NCBI GenBank assembly: GCA_021647145.1
Contig: JAKIVF010000025.1
Span: 1 to 34,321, forward strand
Source: Methylococcaceae bacterium
GTDB taxonomy: Bacteria > Pseudomonadota > Gammaproteobacteria > Methylococcales > Methylomonadaceae
Length of the DNA: 34,321 nt
Direction: 5' to 3'
The notes beneath the pieces are model-generated. The model searched no databases, had not been told where the DNA came from, and saw nothing but the letters and a program-made list of their open reading frames with translations. Position 1 is the stretch's first letter, and every line of letters starts with the position of its first letter. A program made the position numbers and the translations under genes. Positions 24,301 through 32,484 of the stretch are shown here, one piece after another.

Positions 24301-26637
24301 ATGCTTATGCCTAAAACAAAAGGTAAAAGTAGCGGAAAAAAGAAAGCGAATAAGAAACCTTTTCATTGGTTTAAAAAGAGTCTTTTAATTTTTATTATAA
24401 TATTTGGGTTTGTTTTTCTTTCGTATATAAGTTACTTGGATTATACGGTACGTAAGACATTTAAAGGAAAACCGTGGTCAATTCCTGCTAAAGTTTATGC
24501 CACTCCTGTTGAGATTTATAGAGGCTATAAAATAAAAATTAGTCAGTTTGAAGATCTATTACAACAACTAAATTATAGACAGGATTATCAGCTTTCATCT
24601 GAAGGAAGTTATTATAAAAAAGGGCAGCAAATTAGTGTTAAAACTCGGAGATTTACATTTTGGGATAAAAAACAAGAAAGTAAAATATTAAGAATTAATT
24701 TTTCCCGAACTGATATTTCTAAGCTACTGAGTCTAAGTACTTCAAGAGAAATACCCATTATAAGAATGGATCCTGTACAAATAGGTAGTTTTTATCCCAC
24801 TAGAAAAGAAGATCGTATTTTAATAACCCTAGAAAATACTCCCGATTCTTTAATTCAAGGTTTATTAGCAACTGAAGACCACGATTTTTATCATCATATT
24901 GGTATATCTTTTAAGGCAATAGCTAGAGCAATATGGATCAATGTTCGGGCGGGTTATGTCGTTCAAGGTGGAAGTACGATTACTCAGCAATTGATCAAAA
25001 ACTTTTATCTTTCTCCTACAAAAAGTTTATGGCGTAAATTGAACGAAGCTTTTATGGCTATAATTTTAGAATTTAATTATGAGAAAGACGAGATATTACA
25101 AGCTTATTTAAATGAAATTTATTTAGGTCAAGATGGTGCTAGTTCAGTTCATGGTTTTGGGTTGGCTAGTCAGTTTTACTTTGGTCGGCCTTTAAAAACT
25201 CTACCTTTACATCAAGTTGCTGCACTAGTTGCTTTGGTGCGAGGCCCCTCTTATTATGATCTTAGAAGATATCCAAGCCGAGCAATTAAACGTCGAAATT
25301 TAGTTCTAGACGAAATGCATGGACAAGGGTTTATCACAAAAAAACAGGCGCTGACAGCAAAACGAAATAAATTAGATGTCGTGCTGCGTCCCCATCGGTC
25401 AACCAACCGCTACCCGGGTTTTTTGGATTTAGTTAGACGGCAATTAAAGCAAGAATATAGAGAAGAGGATTTAACAACAGAAGGCTTAAGAATATTTACC
25501 ACTCTCGATAATCAAGTTCAAAATGTTCTTGAGAAAACAATTGAACAGAAATTAAATCAGTTAGAAAAAAAACCTAAAAGTGAAAAGTTAGAAACTGCTG
25601 TTATTGTCACTAGAAGAGAAGGAGGCGAAATTGTTGCATTAGCCGGCGGGCGTGATCCAAGAGGAGTTGGTTTTAATAGGGCTTTAGATGCTCTTAGGCC
25701 TATTGGTTCATTAATAAAGCCAGTGGTTTATTTAACAGCATTGGAATACCCTGGTAAATATACTATTACAACAAAAGTAAATGATACCGGGATTAGAATT
25801 AAGGATAAAAAAGGGAAGATTTGGAAACCTAGAAACTATGGCAAGAGAGAGCATGGTGTTGTCGAATTTCATACTGCGCTCGCTCAATCCTATAACCTAG
25901 CAACTGTACATATAGGAATGGATGTAGGACTTGCCAGAATAGCTAAAACTCTTAGAAACCTTGGTGTTGGAAGATCTGTAAATTTATATCCTTCATTATT
26001 ATTGGGTGCTTCGCCTTTAACTCCTTTAGAAGTTACTCAAATGTATCAAACATTAGCGGGTGATGGGTTTTCAACTCCCTTGCGTTCTATTCGGGCGGTC
26101 ATTGCTACAGATGGAGAAAGACTGCAAAGTTACCCGTATACTGTTCGTCAAGTAGTTGACCCTGCTGCAACTTTTATTACAAACACCATATTACAGGAAG
26201 CTATGTATAAAGGAACTGGGCGATCAGCATATCGGTATATTTCAAAAGAGTTTGGTTTGGTTGGTAAAACAGGAACAACAAATGAACTAAGAGATAGCTG
26301 GTTTGCAGGCTATAGTGGGGATTATCTATCTATAGCCTGGATTGGGCGTGATGATAACAAACCTTCTGGGTTAACCGGGGCGAGTGGAGCATTACAAATT
26401 TGGACAGATTTGATGAAACAAATCTCTACACAACCTGTCTATTTAATTCCTCCCGATAATATAGGGATGCACTGGGTTGATCCTGCAAATGGATTGCTAG
26501 CAAATGAAGAATGTGTTGGGGCTTCTTTATTTCCTTTTATTAAGGGTTCGGAGCCTGAGTTGAATTCACCATGTCTTGACTCGCCTGTTAATCGAACAAA
26601 AACGTGGATTAATGATTTTTTTGAGAATAATTTTTAG
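24301..26637 (+). CDS. mrcB: Penicillin-binding protein 1B (bifunctional transglycosylase/transpeptidase)
   Basis: A 778-residue class A PBP that polymerises and cross-links peptidoglycan. A basic N-terminus (KGKSSGKKKANKK) leads to one membrane helix at about residues 26-46. A UB2H-like region follows, the docking site of LpoB in PBP1B. The glycosyltransferase motifs are TEDHDFYHHIG, with catalytic Glu192, and QGGSTITQQLIKNFYL. The transpeptidase motifs are SxxK at Ser470-Lys473 (GSLIKP), SYN 530-532 and KTGTT 656-660. The UB2H-like stretch makes PBP1B a better match than PBP1A. ATG 24301 or 24307 could be the start; neither has a strong ribosome site. lolA follows 5 bases downstream. Confidence 0.93.
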   Translation: MLMPKTKGKSSGKKKANKKPFHWFKKSLLIFIIIFGFVFLSYISYLDYTVRKTFKGKPWSIPAKVYATPVEIYRGYKIKISQFEDLLQQLNYRQDYQLSSEGSYYKKGQQISVKTRRFTFWDKKQESKILRINFSRTDISKLLSLSTSREIPIIRMDPVQIGSFYPTRKEDRILITLENTPDSLIQGLLATEDHDFYHHIGISFKAIARAIWINVRAGYVVQGGSTITQQLIKNFYLSPTKSLWRKLNEAFMAIILEFNYEKDEILQAYLNEIYLGQDGASSVHGFGLASQFYFGRPLKTLPLHQVAALVALVRGPSYYDLRRYPSRAIKRRNLVLDEMHGQGFITKKQALTAKRNKLDVVLRPHRSTNRYPGFLDLVRRQLKQEYREEDLTTEGLRIFTTLDNQVQNVLEKTIEQKLNQLEKKPKSEKLETAVIVTRREGGEIVALAGGRDPRGVGFNRALDALRPIGSLIKPVVYLTALEYPGKYTITTKVNDTGIRIKDKKGKIWKPRNYGKREHGVVEFHTALAQSYNLATVHIGMDVGLARIAKTLRNLGVGRSVNLYPSLLLGASPLTPLEVTQMYQTLAGDGFSTPLRSIRAVIATDGERLQSYPYTVRQVVDPAATFITNTILQEAMYKGTGRSAYRYISKEFGLVGKTGTTNELRDSWFAGYSGDYLSIAWIGRDDNKPSGLTGASGALQIWTDLMKQISTQPVYLIPPDNIGMHWVDPANGLLANEECVGASLFPFIKGSEPELNSPCLDSPVNRTKTWINDFFENNF

Positions 26638-26642
26638 TTGCT

Positions 26643-27272
26643 ATGTTAAATAAGTTAAACAGTATATTGTATTTTCTTTTTTTTGTTTTATATGTAAATA
26701 GTGTAAGTGCTGAGCTTGCCCCTGTTAAACAATTAAAATCAATTTTATCAAACACAAAAACGCTAACAGCAGATTTCAGGCAGGTTAGTTTAAATCCAAA
26801 GGGTCAGCCTACTCATACAAGTTATGGAGTTTTTTATCTAAGTAGGCCAGGAAAGTTTCGCTGGGATTATAAGAAACCGTTTGTTCAGGAAATTGTCTCG
26901 GATTCAAGTAAAATCTGGTTTTATGATGCAGATTTAGAGCAGGTTACGATTAAAAAGATAGATGATTCACTGGGCTCAACTCCTGCTTTATTGTTGAGTG
27001 GAGATATTGCCTTAGAGGCAAATTTTAATATTGAAAAACAGGGGATTGATGAAGGTCTACAATGGATAAAATTATCTCCAAAAAAAAAGGAAAGTGAGTT
27101 TAATTATATTCTTATCGGTTTAAATGATGGTGTTTTAGGAGGGATGGAATTAAGTGATAACTTTGGTCAGCTAACTCGAATTTATTTTTCTAACATTAAG
27201 AAAAATAAGAAGCTAGATAATTCTATTTTTACTTTTGTTGCTCCTAAGGGTGTTGATATTTTTGAAAAATAG
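26643..27272 (+). CDS. lolA: Periplasmic lipoprotein carrier LolA
   Basis: LolA carries outer-membrane lipoproteins across the periplasm from LolCDE to LolB. The 209-residue protein starts with a Sec signal peptide (MLNKLNSILYFLFFVLYVNSVSA, cut before ELAP). The mature part has the family blocks TLTADFRQVSLNPKG, YGVFYLSRPGKFRWDYKKPF and KIWFYDADLEQVTIK, and ends near NSIFTFVAPKGVDI. The gene starts 5 bases after mrcB, so the two are probably cotranscribed. It is followed by rarA, the order known from E. coli. BamB in this window is one plausible cargo lipoprotein. Confidence 0.95.
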   Translation: MLNKLNSILYFLFFVLYVNSVSAELAPVKQLKSILSNTKTLTADFRQVSLNPKGQPTHTSYGVFYLSRPGKFRWDYKKPFVQEIVSDSSKIWFYDADLEQVTIKKIDDSLGSTPALLLSGDIALEANFNIEKQGIDEGLQWIKLSPKKKESEFNYILIGLNDGVLGGMELSDNFGQLTRIYFSNIKKNKKLDNSIFTFVAPKGVDIFEK

Positions 27273-27315
27273 ATATGGATAGCTCTATTAATTGTGGATG
27301 ATAAAAATGAGAACT

Positions 27316-27394
27316 AAAATACTCATGATCAAGGCGAAACCAGTACGAAATACAAGCTATTGCGAAAGGTTTCAATGCAGAGGTTGAGTATTTT
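27316..27394. repeat. Imperfect palindrome between lolA and rarA
   Basis: AAAATACTCA (27316-27325) pairs with TGAGTATTTT (27385-27394), and GAAACC (27336-27341) pairs with GGTTTC (27368-27373). A small central AATA/TATT stem follows, giving a 79-base stepped hairpin. No T run follows, so it is not an intrinsic terminator. It could be a dispersed intergenic repeat or a structured 3' end of the lolA mRNA. Confidence 0.5.
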
Positions 27395-27434
27395 GGACTC
27401 AATTTTTCCATTCATTTAATATAGAGGAGTCCAT

Positions 27435-28742
27435 ATGTTTGATAAAATGATAAAGCCATTAGCAGATAGAATGCGACCGGTTTTATTAGCTGACTTTATC
27501 GGTCAAAAACACCTTCTCAAGCCAGGTAAACCTCTCTACGAAGCTGTGTCAGCAGGGCAACTACATTCGATGATTTTTTGGGGGCCGCCAGGAACAGGTA
27601 AAACGACGCTGGCAAGAATGATTGCTCATCACTCAGAGGCAGAATTTATGCCAATTTCTGCTGTATTAGCAGGTGTAAAAGAAATTCGAGCTGCAGTTTC
27701 AGCAGCAAAAAAAATACAACTTGAACAAAATAAGCGAACCATTCTATTCGTAGATGAAGTTCATCGATTTAATAAGTCACAACAGGATGCTTTTTTACCC
27801 CATGTTGAAGATGGAACTATATATTTTATAGGGGCAACCACTGAAAACCCTTCTTTTGCTTTAAACAATGCATTGTTATCTAGAGCGAGAGTTTATGTAC
27901 TTAAATCATTAACAAGTGAGGACCTTGTTGAGGTGTTTAATAAAGCTATTGCTGATAAAGACAGGGGAGTCGGTATTTCAAAAATAACAATAAAAAAAGA
28001 ATTGAAGCTCAAGTTTTCTGAAGTAGCTGATGGAGATGCCAGGCGTCTATTGAATTTATTAGAAATTGCTGTAGATCTTACTTTAGCAAATAAGAGTCAG
28101 ACTATTACTGAGAAAATTACACAAGAAGTTCTTTCTGGTGGCGTTCGTAGATTTGATCAACAAGGTGAAGAGTTTTATAACCAAATATCAGCATTGCATA
28201 AATCTGTACGTGGAAGTTCGCCTGATGCATCACTTTATTGGCTATGTAGAATGATTGATGGAGGATGTGATTTAGCTTATCTTGCTAGAAGGATTGTTAG
28301 GATAGCTTCAGAAGATATCGGTAATGCAGATCCTCGAGCTCTGGAAATCACAATAAATGCATGGGAGGCTCAGGAGCGTTTAGGAAGTCCGGAAGGTGAG
28401 CTGGCATTAGCACAAGCCGTTGTTTATTTGGCCTGCGCACCAAAAAGTAATGCAGTATATATGGCTTATAATGCAGCTATGAGGGATATAAAACAAAGAG
28501 GAAGTTTTGAAGTACCAATTCATTTAAGAAATGCACCCACAAAACTGATGAAATCTTTGGACTATAAAAAAGATTATCGCTATGCGCATAATGAACCAGA
28601 AGCATATGCTGCTGGTGAGAATTATTTTCCAGATGAGTTAATAGGAACAAAATATTATCATCCCGTAGATAGAGGGTTAGAAATTAAGATTTCTAAAAAA
28701 CTTAAACATTTAAAAGAACTGGATATCCAAGAGAATACATAA
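27435..28742 (+). CDS. rarA: Replication-associated recombination protein A (RarA/MgsA)
   Basis: An AAA+ clamp-loader-like ATPase that acts at stalled replication forks. The 435-residue protein has Walker A GPPGTGKT at 50-57 and Walker B ILFVDEVHRFNKSQQDAFLPHVE around 103-125. The sensor motif is IGATTENPSFALNNALLSRARV. The C-terminal tetramerisation part carries the signatures SDPDASLYW-like SPDASLYWLCRMIDGG and DIGNADPRAL. Ribosome site GAGGAG lies 5 bases before ATG 27435. It follows lolA, as in E. coli, but serS does not follow here. Confidence 0.96.
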   Translation: MFDKMIKPLADRMRPVLLADFIGQKHLLKPGKPLYEAVSAGQLHSMIFWGPPGTGKTTLARMIAHHSEAEFMPISAVLAGVKEIRAAVSAAKKIQLEQNKRTILFVDEVHRFNKSQQDAFLPHVEDGTIYFIGATTENPSFALNNALLSRARVYVLKSLTSEDLVEVFNKAIADKDRGVGISKITIKKELKLKFSEVADGDARRLLNLLEIAVDLTLANKSQTITEKITQEVLSGGVRRFDQQGEEFYNQISALHKSVRGSSPDASLYWLCRMIDGGCDLAYLARRIVRIASEDIGNADPRALEITINAWEAQERLGSPEGELALAQAVVYLACAPKSNAVYMAYNAAMRDIKQRGSFEVPIHLRNAPTKLMKSLDYKKDYRYAHNEPEAYAAGENYFPDELIGTKYYHPVDRGLEIKISKKLKHLKELDIQENT

Positions 28743-29476
28743 ATTTAGAAAGTAGATCAAAAATTAATCTGGGATCAAGAACGTAAAATCTTTACAGAAG
28801 TGAAGAGAGCTATTTTGTAGATTTTTCTTATGAGAAATAAGTTGTCGGCTGATACCTGTATTGATGTAATTTTACTTGGGTATTTATGTGTGCTGTATAA
28901 CTTTGCTTTCAATAAAAAAACAACTAATAGAAAGCCAGCTACTTGAAGTATATTAACCTAATAAATAGTGGTCTGTTTTTTAACCGCTAAGATTGAACTT
29001 ATTAGTTTCTGACTCTATCGACAATTCAGGGTTGTTCGATGTCACTACGAAACGGATCTAAATGACTCATTCCAAAGCTATCCTATAACTTTTTAGAATT
29101 AGTTGGCATTCTAAGGTAAACAAATACGCGATGTACATTACGGACTAATTTTTTGATTGTTGAGGAAATGCTATATTTGATAAATATTTTTATTTTACTC
29201 TTTAGAGATATTAAATAGTTACTTGATTGGCTTTAAATGCCGCTGGTTAAGGTTTTATTAAATATCAATATGTTATAAATATCTAGGTAGACTTTTTTAA
29301 AGTTTTTTATTTATATTGATATGGTTTATAATAATAGGTGTATAAGTAATTGAATTGTTACAAATAATGATTATGATTATGATTATGATTATGATTATGT
29401 AATATTAATTTAAACCTTTGATTTTTATATGTTGTTAATTAGGAATGATTAGAAAAAAAGTAGAGGGTTTTAAGAA
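28743..29476. other. 734-base non-coding stretch before the exopolysaccharide locus
   Basis: No gene is recognised on either strand; all frames are short. Visible structure includes a hairpin TTAGAAT (29093-29099) with ATTCTAA (29108-29114) and two similar AT-rich motifs, ATATCAATATG near 29264 and ATATTGATATG near 29313. A TATAAT at 29327-29332 lacks a clear -35 box, and a hexamer tandem repeat follows at 29367. The 3' half most likely carries the promoter and control sites of the polysaccharide locus. I looked for a sigma-54 site (TGGC...GC spacing) and found none that fits. Confidence 0.5.
29367..29399 (+). repeat. (ATGATT)5 hexanucleotide tandem repeat
   Basis: Five exact copies of ATGATT plus a partial ATG, 33 bases in all. 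It lies between a possible -10 box (29327) and the start of the priming transferase (29477). Such simple repeats can change copy number by slipped replication. Here that would alter leader or promoter spacing in steps of six. Confidence 0.9.
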
Positions 29477-30883
29477 TTGAATAATAATTCGGATTTTGGG
29501 CTTATACGACCACACCAATCTAAAATACAAGCTTTTGCCAGGTTATTGGATAGTGCTGTCATTATTATCACGTTATGGGCGGTAATTGATATTAATGGTT
29601 TTGAATGGGATTCCAAACAAAGCTTGTGGTTGCTAGTTTCAATGGTTACTTTTTTATTTATTGCTGAGTTAAATGGCTTATATAGGGAAAAAAGAGGTGT
29701 CTTATTTATTAAGGAATTAAAGTCCATTATAATTAACTGGATAATTGTAGTGGTGTTGTTGATTTCTATTAATCAGTTTTATTTGTTAATAGACCCTGTT
29801 TTTGAAAAAGTGTTTTGGATATGGGCCTTTGTAGTTCCAATTGAAATTCTTTCTTGGCATTTAATGGTCGATAGCTTTTTGCGTCTGATTAGGCGAAAAG
29901 GAAAAAACAGTCGTAAAGTTGCTGTAGCTGGAGCAAATGATCTTGGGCTTGAATTGAAAAGACTTTTTGAGCAAGAAGAATGGATGGGAATGAGTTTTTC
30001 AGGTATTTATGACGATCGGCTTCAAAGTAGAACTGATAGCTCTACAATAAATGTTCTAGGCGATCTAAAGCAATTAGTTCAAAACACAAAGAACGGCGAA
30101 ATTGATATTATCTATATAACCTTGGCATTAAAGGCAGAAGAAAGAATAAAAAATATTATTAGTGAATTATCTGATACAACAGTATCAGTTTACTATGTTC
30201 CAGATTTTTTTGGTTTTGATTTGTTGAGATCGCAATGGAGTAGTGTTGGAAATATAGCGGTTGTAAGTATCTATGATTCGCCTTTTTATGGTGTGGATGG
30301 TGTGCTTAAAAGGGTATTTGATGTGATATTTAGTTTATTCGTTTTGTTATTGATTGCGATACCAATGCTGATTATTGCAGTCTTAGTGAAATTAACTTCA
30401 CGAGGGCCTGTTTTGTTTAAACAACGGCGATTTGGTCTGGATGGAAATGAAATAATTGTTTGGAAGTTTCGATCAATGTCTGTTGCCGAAGATGGGGGTA
30501 ATGTTGTTCAAGCAAAAAAAAATGACCCTAGGGTGACAAAGTTAGGTGGTTTCTTAAGAAAAACATCTTTAGATGAACTTCCCCAGTTTATCAATGTTTT
30601 ACAAGGGAGTATGTCGGTAGTAGGGCCAAGGCCTCATGCTGTTGCACATAATGAATTATACCGTAAACAGATAAAAGGATATATGCTAAGACATAAAGTT
30701 AAGCCAGGTATAACTGGGCTGGCACAAATAAAAGGGTTCAGAGGGGAAACTGATACGTTGGATAAAATGGAAGGCCGTATAAAATATGATTTAGAGTACA
30801 TAGAACACTGGTCTTTACATATGGACATAAAAATTGTATTATTAACCTTATGTAGAGGCTTCTTAGGAGAGAGTGTTTATTAA
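29477..30883 (+). CDS. Undecaprenyl-phosphate glucose phosphotransferase (WcaJ type)
   Basis: A polyprenyl-phosphate hexose-1-phosphate transferase that primes exopolysaccharide synthesis at the inner membrane. The 468-residue protein has several N-terminal membrane helices (about residues 22-40, 50-66, 84-104, 112-130), a Rossmann-like CoA-binding-type middle (KVAVAGANDLG) and a further helix at 282-304. The catalytic C-terminal domain has KFRSM 330-334, DELPQ 366-370, VGPRPH 382-387 and KPGITGLAQIKGFRGETDTLDKME. The last block is characteristic of the glucose-specific WcaJ group. The start is TTG 29477 with GAGGG 9 bases upstream. It is the first gene of the locus running to the window end. 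Confidence 0.9.
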   Translation: MNNNSDFGLIRPHQSKIQAFARLLDSAVIIITLWAVIDINGFEWDSKQSLWLLVSMVTFLFIAELNGLYREKRGVLFIKELKSIIINWIIVVVLLISINQFYLLIDPVFEKVFWIWAFVVPIEILSWHLMVDSFLRLIRRKGKNSRKVAVAGANDLGLELKRLFEQEEWMGMSFSGIYDDRLQSRTDSSTINVLGDLKQLVQNTKNGEIDIIYITLALKAEERIKNIISELSDTTVSVYYVPDFFGFDLLRSQWSSVGNIAVVSIYDSPFYGVDGVLKRVFDVIFSLFVLLLIAIPMLIIAVLVKLTSRGPVLFKQRRFGLDGNEIIVWKFRSMSVAEDGGNVVQAKKNDPRVTKLGGFLRKTSLDELPQFINVLQGSMSVVGPRPHAVAHNELYRKQIKGYMLRHKVKPGITGLAQIKGFRGETDTLDKMEGRIKYDLEYIEHWSLHMDIKIVLLTLCRGFLGESVY

Positions 30884-30999
30884 GGGTTTGTTAAGATTTT
30901 TTTAATATAATGGTTGCTCGAGAGTTAAATAGTACTAAAGTACAATTTACTATTCGTTAAAAGCAGTCTAGTATTAGAACGTGGAATACTTCGGTTTTT

Positions 31000-31030
31000 G
31001 GTTAAGTGTAAAATTTTTTATACTTAAACC
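31000..31030 (+). repeat. Hairpin upstream of the riboswitch
   Basis: GGTTAAGT (31000-31007) pairs with ACTTAAACC (31022-31030) with one bulged A, and the AT-rich loop TAAAATTTTTTA can extend the stem. The T run lies inside the hairpin, not after it. It may be an mRNA structure or a weak terminator between the transferase gene and the PEP-CTERM gene. Confidence 0.4.
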
Positions 31031-31090
31031 TTAAAGCTCACAATAAAAAGGAATCTAAGTCGTAAATAGTGATATTTATGGATTAAGGAA

Positions 31091-31170
31091 GATAAATGCC
31101 AAACTTAATCGTGAGATAAGGACGGAAAGCTACAGACCTTTTTACAATTGAAAAGGTGGCTGAGTTGCAA
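31091..31170 (+). ncRNA. Probable cyclic-di-GMP-I (GEMM) riboswitch
   Basis: The stretch matches the GEMM-I aptamer by element order. TGCCAAAC (31097-31104) stands for the GGGCAAAC strand. A stem (CTTAATC with GATAAG, one bulged A) is closed by the GNRA tetraloop GTGA at 31111-31114, followed by GGACGGAAAGC (31120-31130). A second helix pairs AGCTAC with GTGGCT through a U-rich/A-rich arm, then GAGTTGC (31162-31168). Compared with the Vibrio Vc2 aptamer, the ligand-contact bases G20, A47 and C92 are kept (31098, 31126, 31168). The neighbouring G21-C46 pair is swapped to C31099-G31125, a compensatory change. It ends 46 bases before the PEP-CTERM start. I cannot see an obvious terminator or sequestered ribosome site, so whether c-di-GMP turns expression on or off is unknown. 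Confidence 0.78.
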
Positions 31171-31216
31171 ATTAATTTTTTAATAAAATAGTTTGTTATT
31201 ATTTTGGAGTTCAAGA

Positions 31217-31750
31217 ATGAAAAAAATTTTTATATCGTTAGTTTTATCTTTGTTTGTTTTGCCGTTAACAGCACAGGCTGCTAGCATTTCAATAATAAAT
31301 GATCAAACTTCTGGAGGTGGTACCGTAACAAATGGTTCAGGAGTCTCTGCTGCTACAGCAAATCATAATGATATTGTTTCTGATTTCAGTGATACGTGGG
31401 TTGTTGATGTTGATCCTGCAGGAGATGTTTTTAGTCTGGCAACAAGTAATTTTTTCTCTGATTTCAATGTTGAATATAGTTTAGATGGTGTTAACTTTTT
31501 TAGTTATAATGATGTAACAGAAGTTGCTGGTCAATTTAGCATTAAAGATTTAAGTTTACAAAATATTACAGGTTTTACACTAAGAATCTTTGGTACTCTA
31601 GATGGTCGTTTTACTTCTGGTGGTTATAATGTAAGTGTTGAGGGTGCAGATGTAAGTTCTGTTCCTGTTCCAGCAGCAGCATGGTTGTTCGGATCTGCAT
31701 TGATGGGTTTAGTTGGTTTTTCACGTCGTAAATCTTCAGTTGCTGCTTAA
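31217..31750 (+). CDS. PEP-CTERM-type sorting-domain protein
   Basis: A 177-residue exported protein. A Sec signal peptide (MKKIFISLVLSLFVLPLTAQA) is followed by a low-charge, Ser/Thr/Asn/Gly/Asp-rich domain without Cys. The C-terminus VPVPAAAWLFGSALMGLVGF then SRRKSSVAA is a PEP-CTERM variant: a VPxPAA motif, a membrane helix and a basic cluster. Exosortase is known to process such tails. I use ATG 31217, with GGAG 7 bases upstream, rather than the in-frame codon at 31193, because it begins the signal peptide. It lies behind the probable c-di-GMP riboswitch and before a strong terminator, so it is a monocistronic unit within the polysaccharide locus. Its specific function is unknown. Confidence 0.88.
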   Translation: MKKIFISLVLSLFVLPLTAQAASISIINDQTSGGGTVTNGSGVSAATANHNDIVSDFSDTWVVDVDPAGDVFSLATSNFFSDFNVEYSLDGVNFFSYNDVTEVAGQFSIKDLSLQNITGFTLRIFGTLDGRFTSGGYNVSVEGADVSSVPVPAAAWLFGSALMGLVGFSRRKSSVAA

Positions 31751-31773
31751 TTGATTAAGTTCAAATAAGTTAG

Positions 31774-31805
31774 AAAAAGGGGAGCATTAGTGCTCCCCTT
31801 TTTTT
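31774..31805 (+). terminator. Intrinsic terminator after the PEP-CTERM gene
   Basis: A perfect 13-bp stem, AAAAAGGGGAGCA (31774-31786) with TGCTCCCCTTTTT (31791-31803), encloses the loop TTAG and continues as a T run to 31805. It separates the PEP-CTERM gene from the export gene, which must then have its own promoter or depend on read-through. Confidence 0.92.
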
Positions 31806-31870
31806 GCTTGATAGAGATGGAAGTTTTTTCTAAGCTGTGGTTATTGTTACAATTAATTTGGAAATATAAA

Positions 31871-32425
31871 ATGTTACGTTTTTTTAAATATTCTTTCTGT
31901 TGTTTATTAATGTTTTGCCAAACAGCAGTCTTTGCAAATGAAAGTGTTTATATAATAAATCCTGGAGATCTTTTAGAGATTTCAGTTTGGAAAGAAGAGG
32001 AACTAAAGAGGGAAATTCGTGTTTTGCCAGATGGGCACATTAACTTTCCACTAGCTGGTGATATTGCAACTTCTGGTCTTACTCTAAATCAGGTCAAAGA
32101 AAGACTAGTCGCGAAGTTATCAGAATACATCTCGGATCCTGTCGTAAATATATCGGTTAAAGCGGCTGAAGGGAATGTGATTTATGTTATTGGGCAAGTA
32201 AAACAAGCAGGTCGTCATGTAATGTATAGGCCGCTTGATGCTTTGCAGGCTTTAAGTTTGGCAGGGGGATTAACTCCTTTTGCAAAATCAAATGATATTC
32301 TTATTATTCGACATGATGAAAAAGGCTCAAAAACTATAAAAGTTGAATACGGTGAACTAGAAGATGGAGAGGGCTTAAATAAAAATCAAATGTTAAAAAG
32401 TGGTGATGTTGTAATAGTGCCTTAA
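31871..32425 (+). CDS. Polysaccharide export protein, Wza-like (short form)
   Basis: An outer-membrane/periplasmic polysaccharide export protein of 184 residues. A signal peptide (MLRFFKYSFCCLLMFCQTAVFA, cut before NES) precedes a Poly_export domain (YIINPGDLLEISVWKEEEL; VLPDGHINFPLAGDI; LSEYISDPVVNISV). An SLBB-like region follows (VIYVIGQVKQAGRH; ALSLAGGLTPFAKSNDILIIR), ending SGDVVIVP. It is much shorter than E. coli Wza, lacking the extra SLBB domains, as is usual in PEP-CTERM polysaccharide loci. The frame can be opened upstream at 31790, but that start lies in the terminator, so I take ATG 31871. No clear lipobox is seen. Confidence 0.87.
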   Translation: MLRFFKYSFCCLLMFCQTAVFANESVYIINPGDLLEISVWKEEELKREIRVLPDGHINFPLAGDIATSGLTLNQVKERLVAKLSEYISDPVVNISVKAAEGNVIYVIGQVKQAGRHVMYRPLDALQALSLAGGLTPFAKSNDILIIRHDEKGSKTIKVEYGELEDGEGLNKNQMLKSGDVVIVP

Positions 32426-32484
32426 GAAAAGAGAGATAAATCTCATATTGTGCTGCTGTGTAATAATTAATAGTAAGAATAAAA

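Noticed and set aside
28830..28946. A 38-codon plus-strand frame (MRNKLSADTCIDVILLG)
   Set aside because: No ribosome site, no recognisable domain and composition like the surrounding non-coding DNA.
29367..29399. Possible CRISPR repeats
   Set aside because: The repeats are contiguous hexamers without spacers and there are no cas genes, so this is a simple-sequence repeat.
31790..31870. N-terminal extension of the polysaccharide export protein
   Set aside because: The upstream start lies in the terminator hairpin, and the signal peptide begins properly at ATG 31871.
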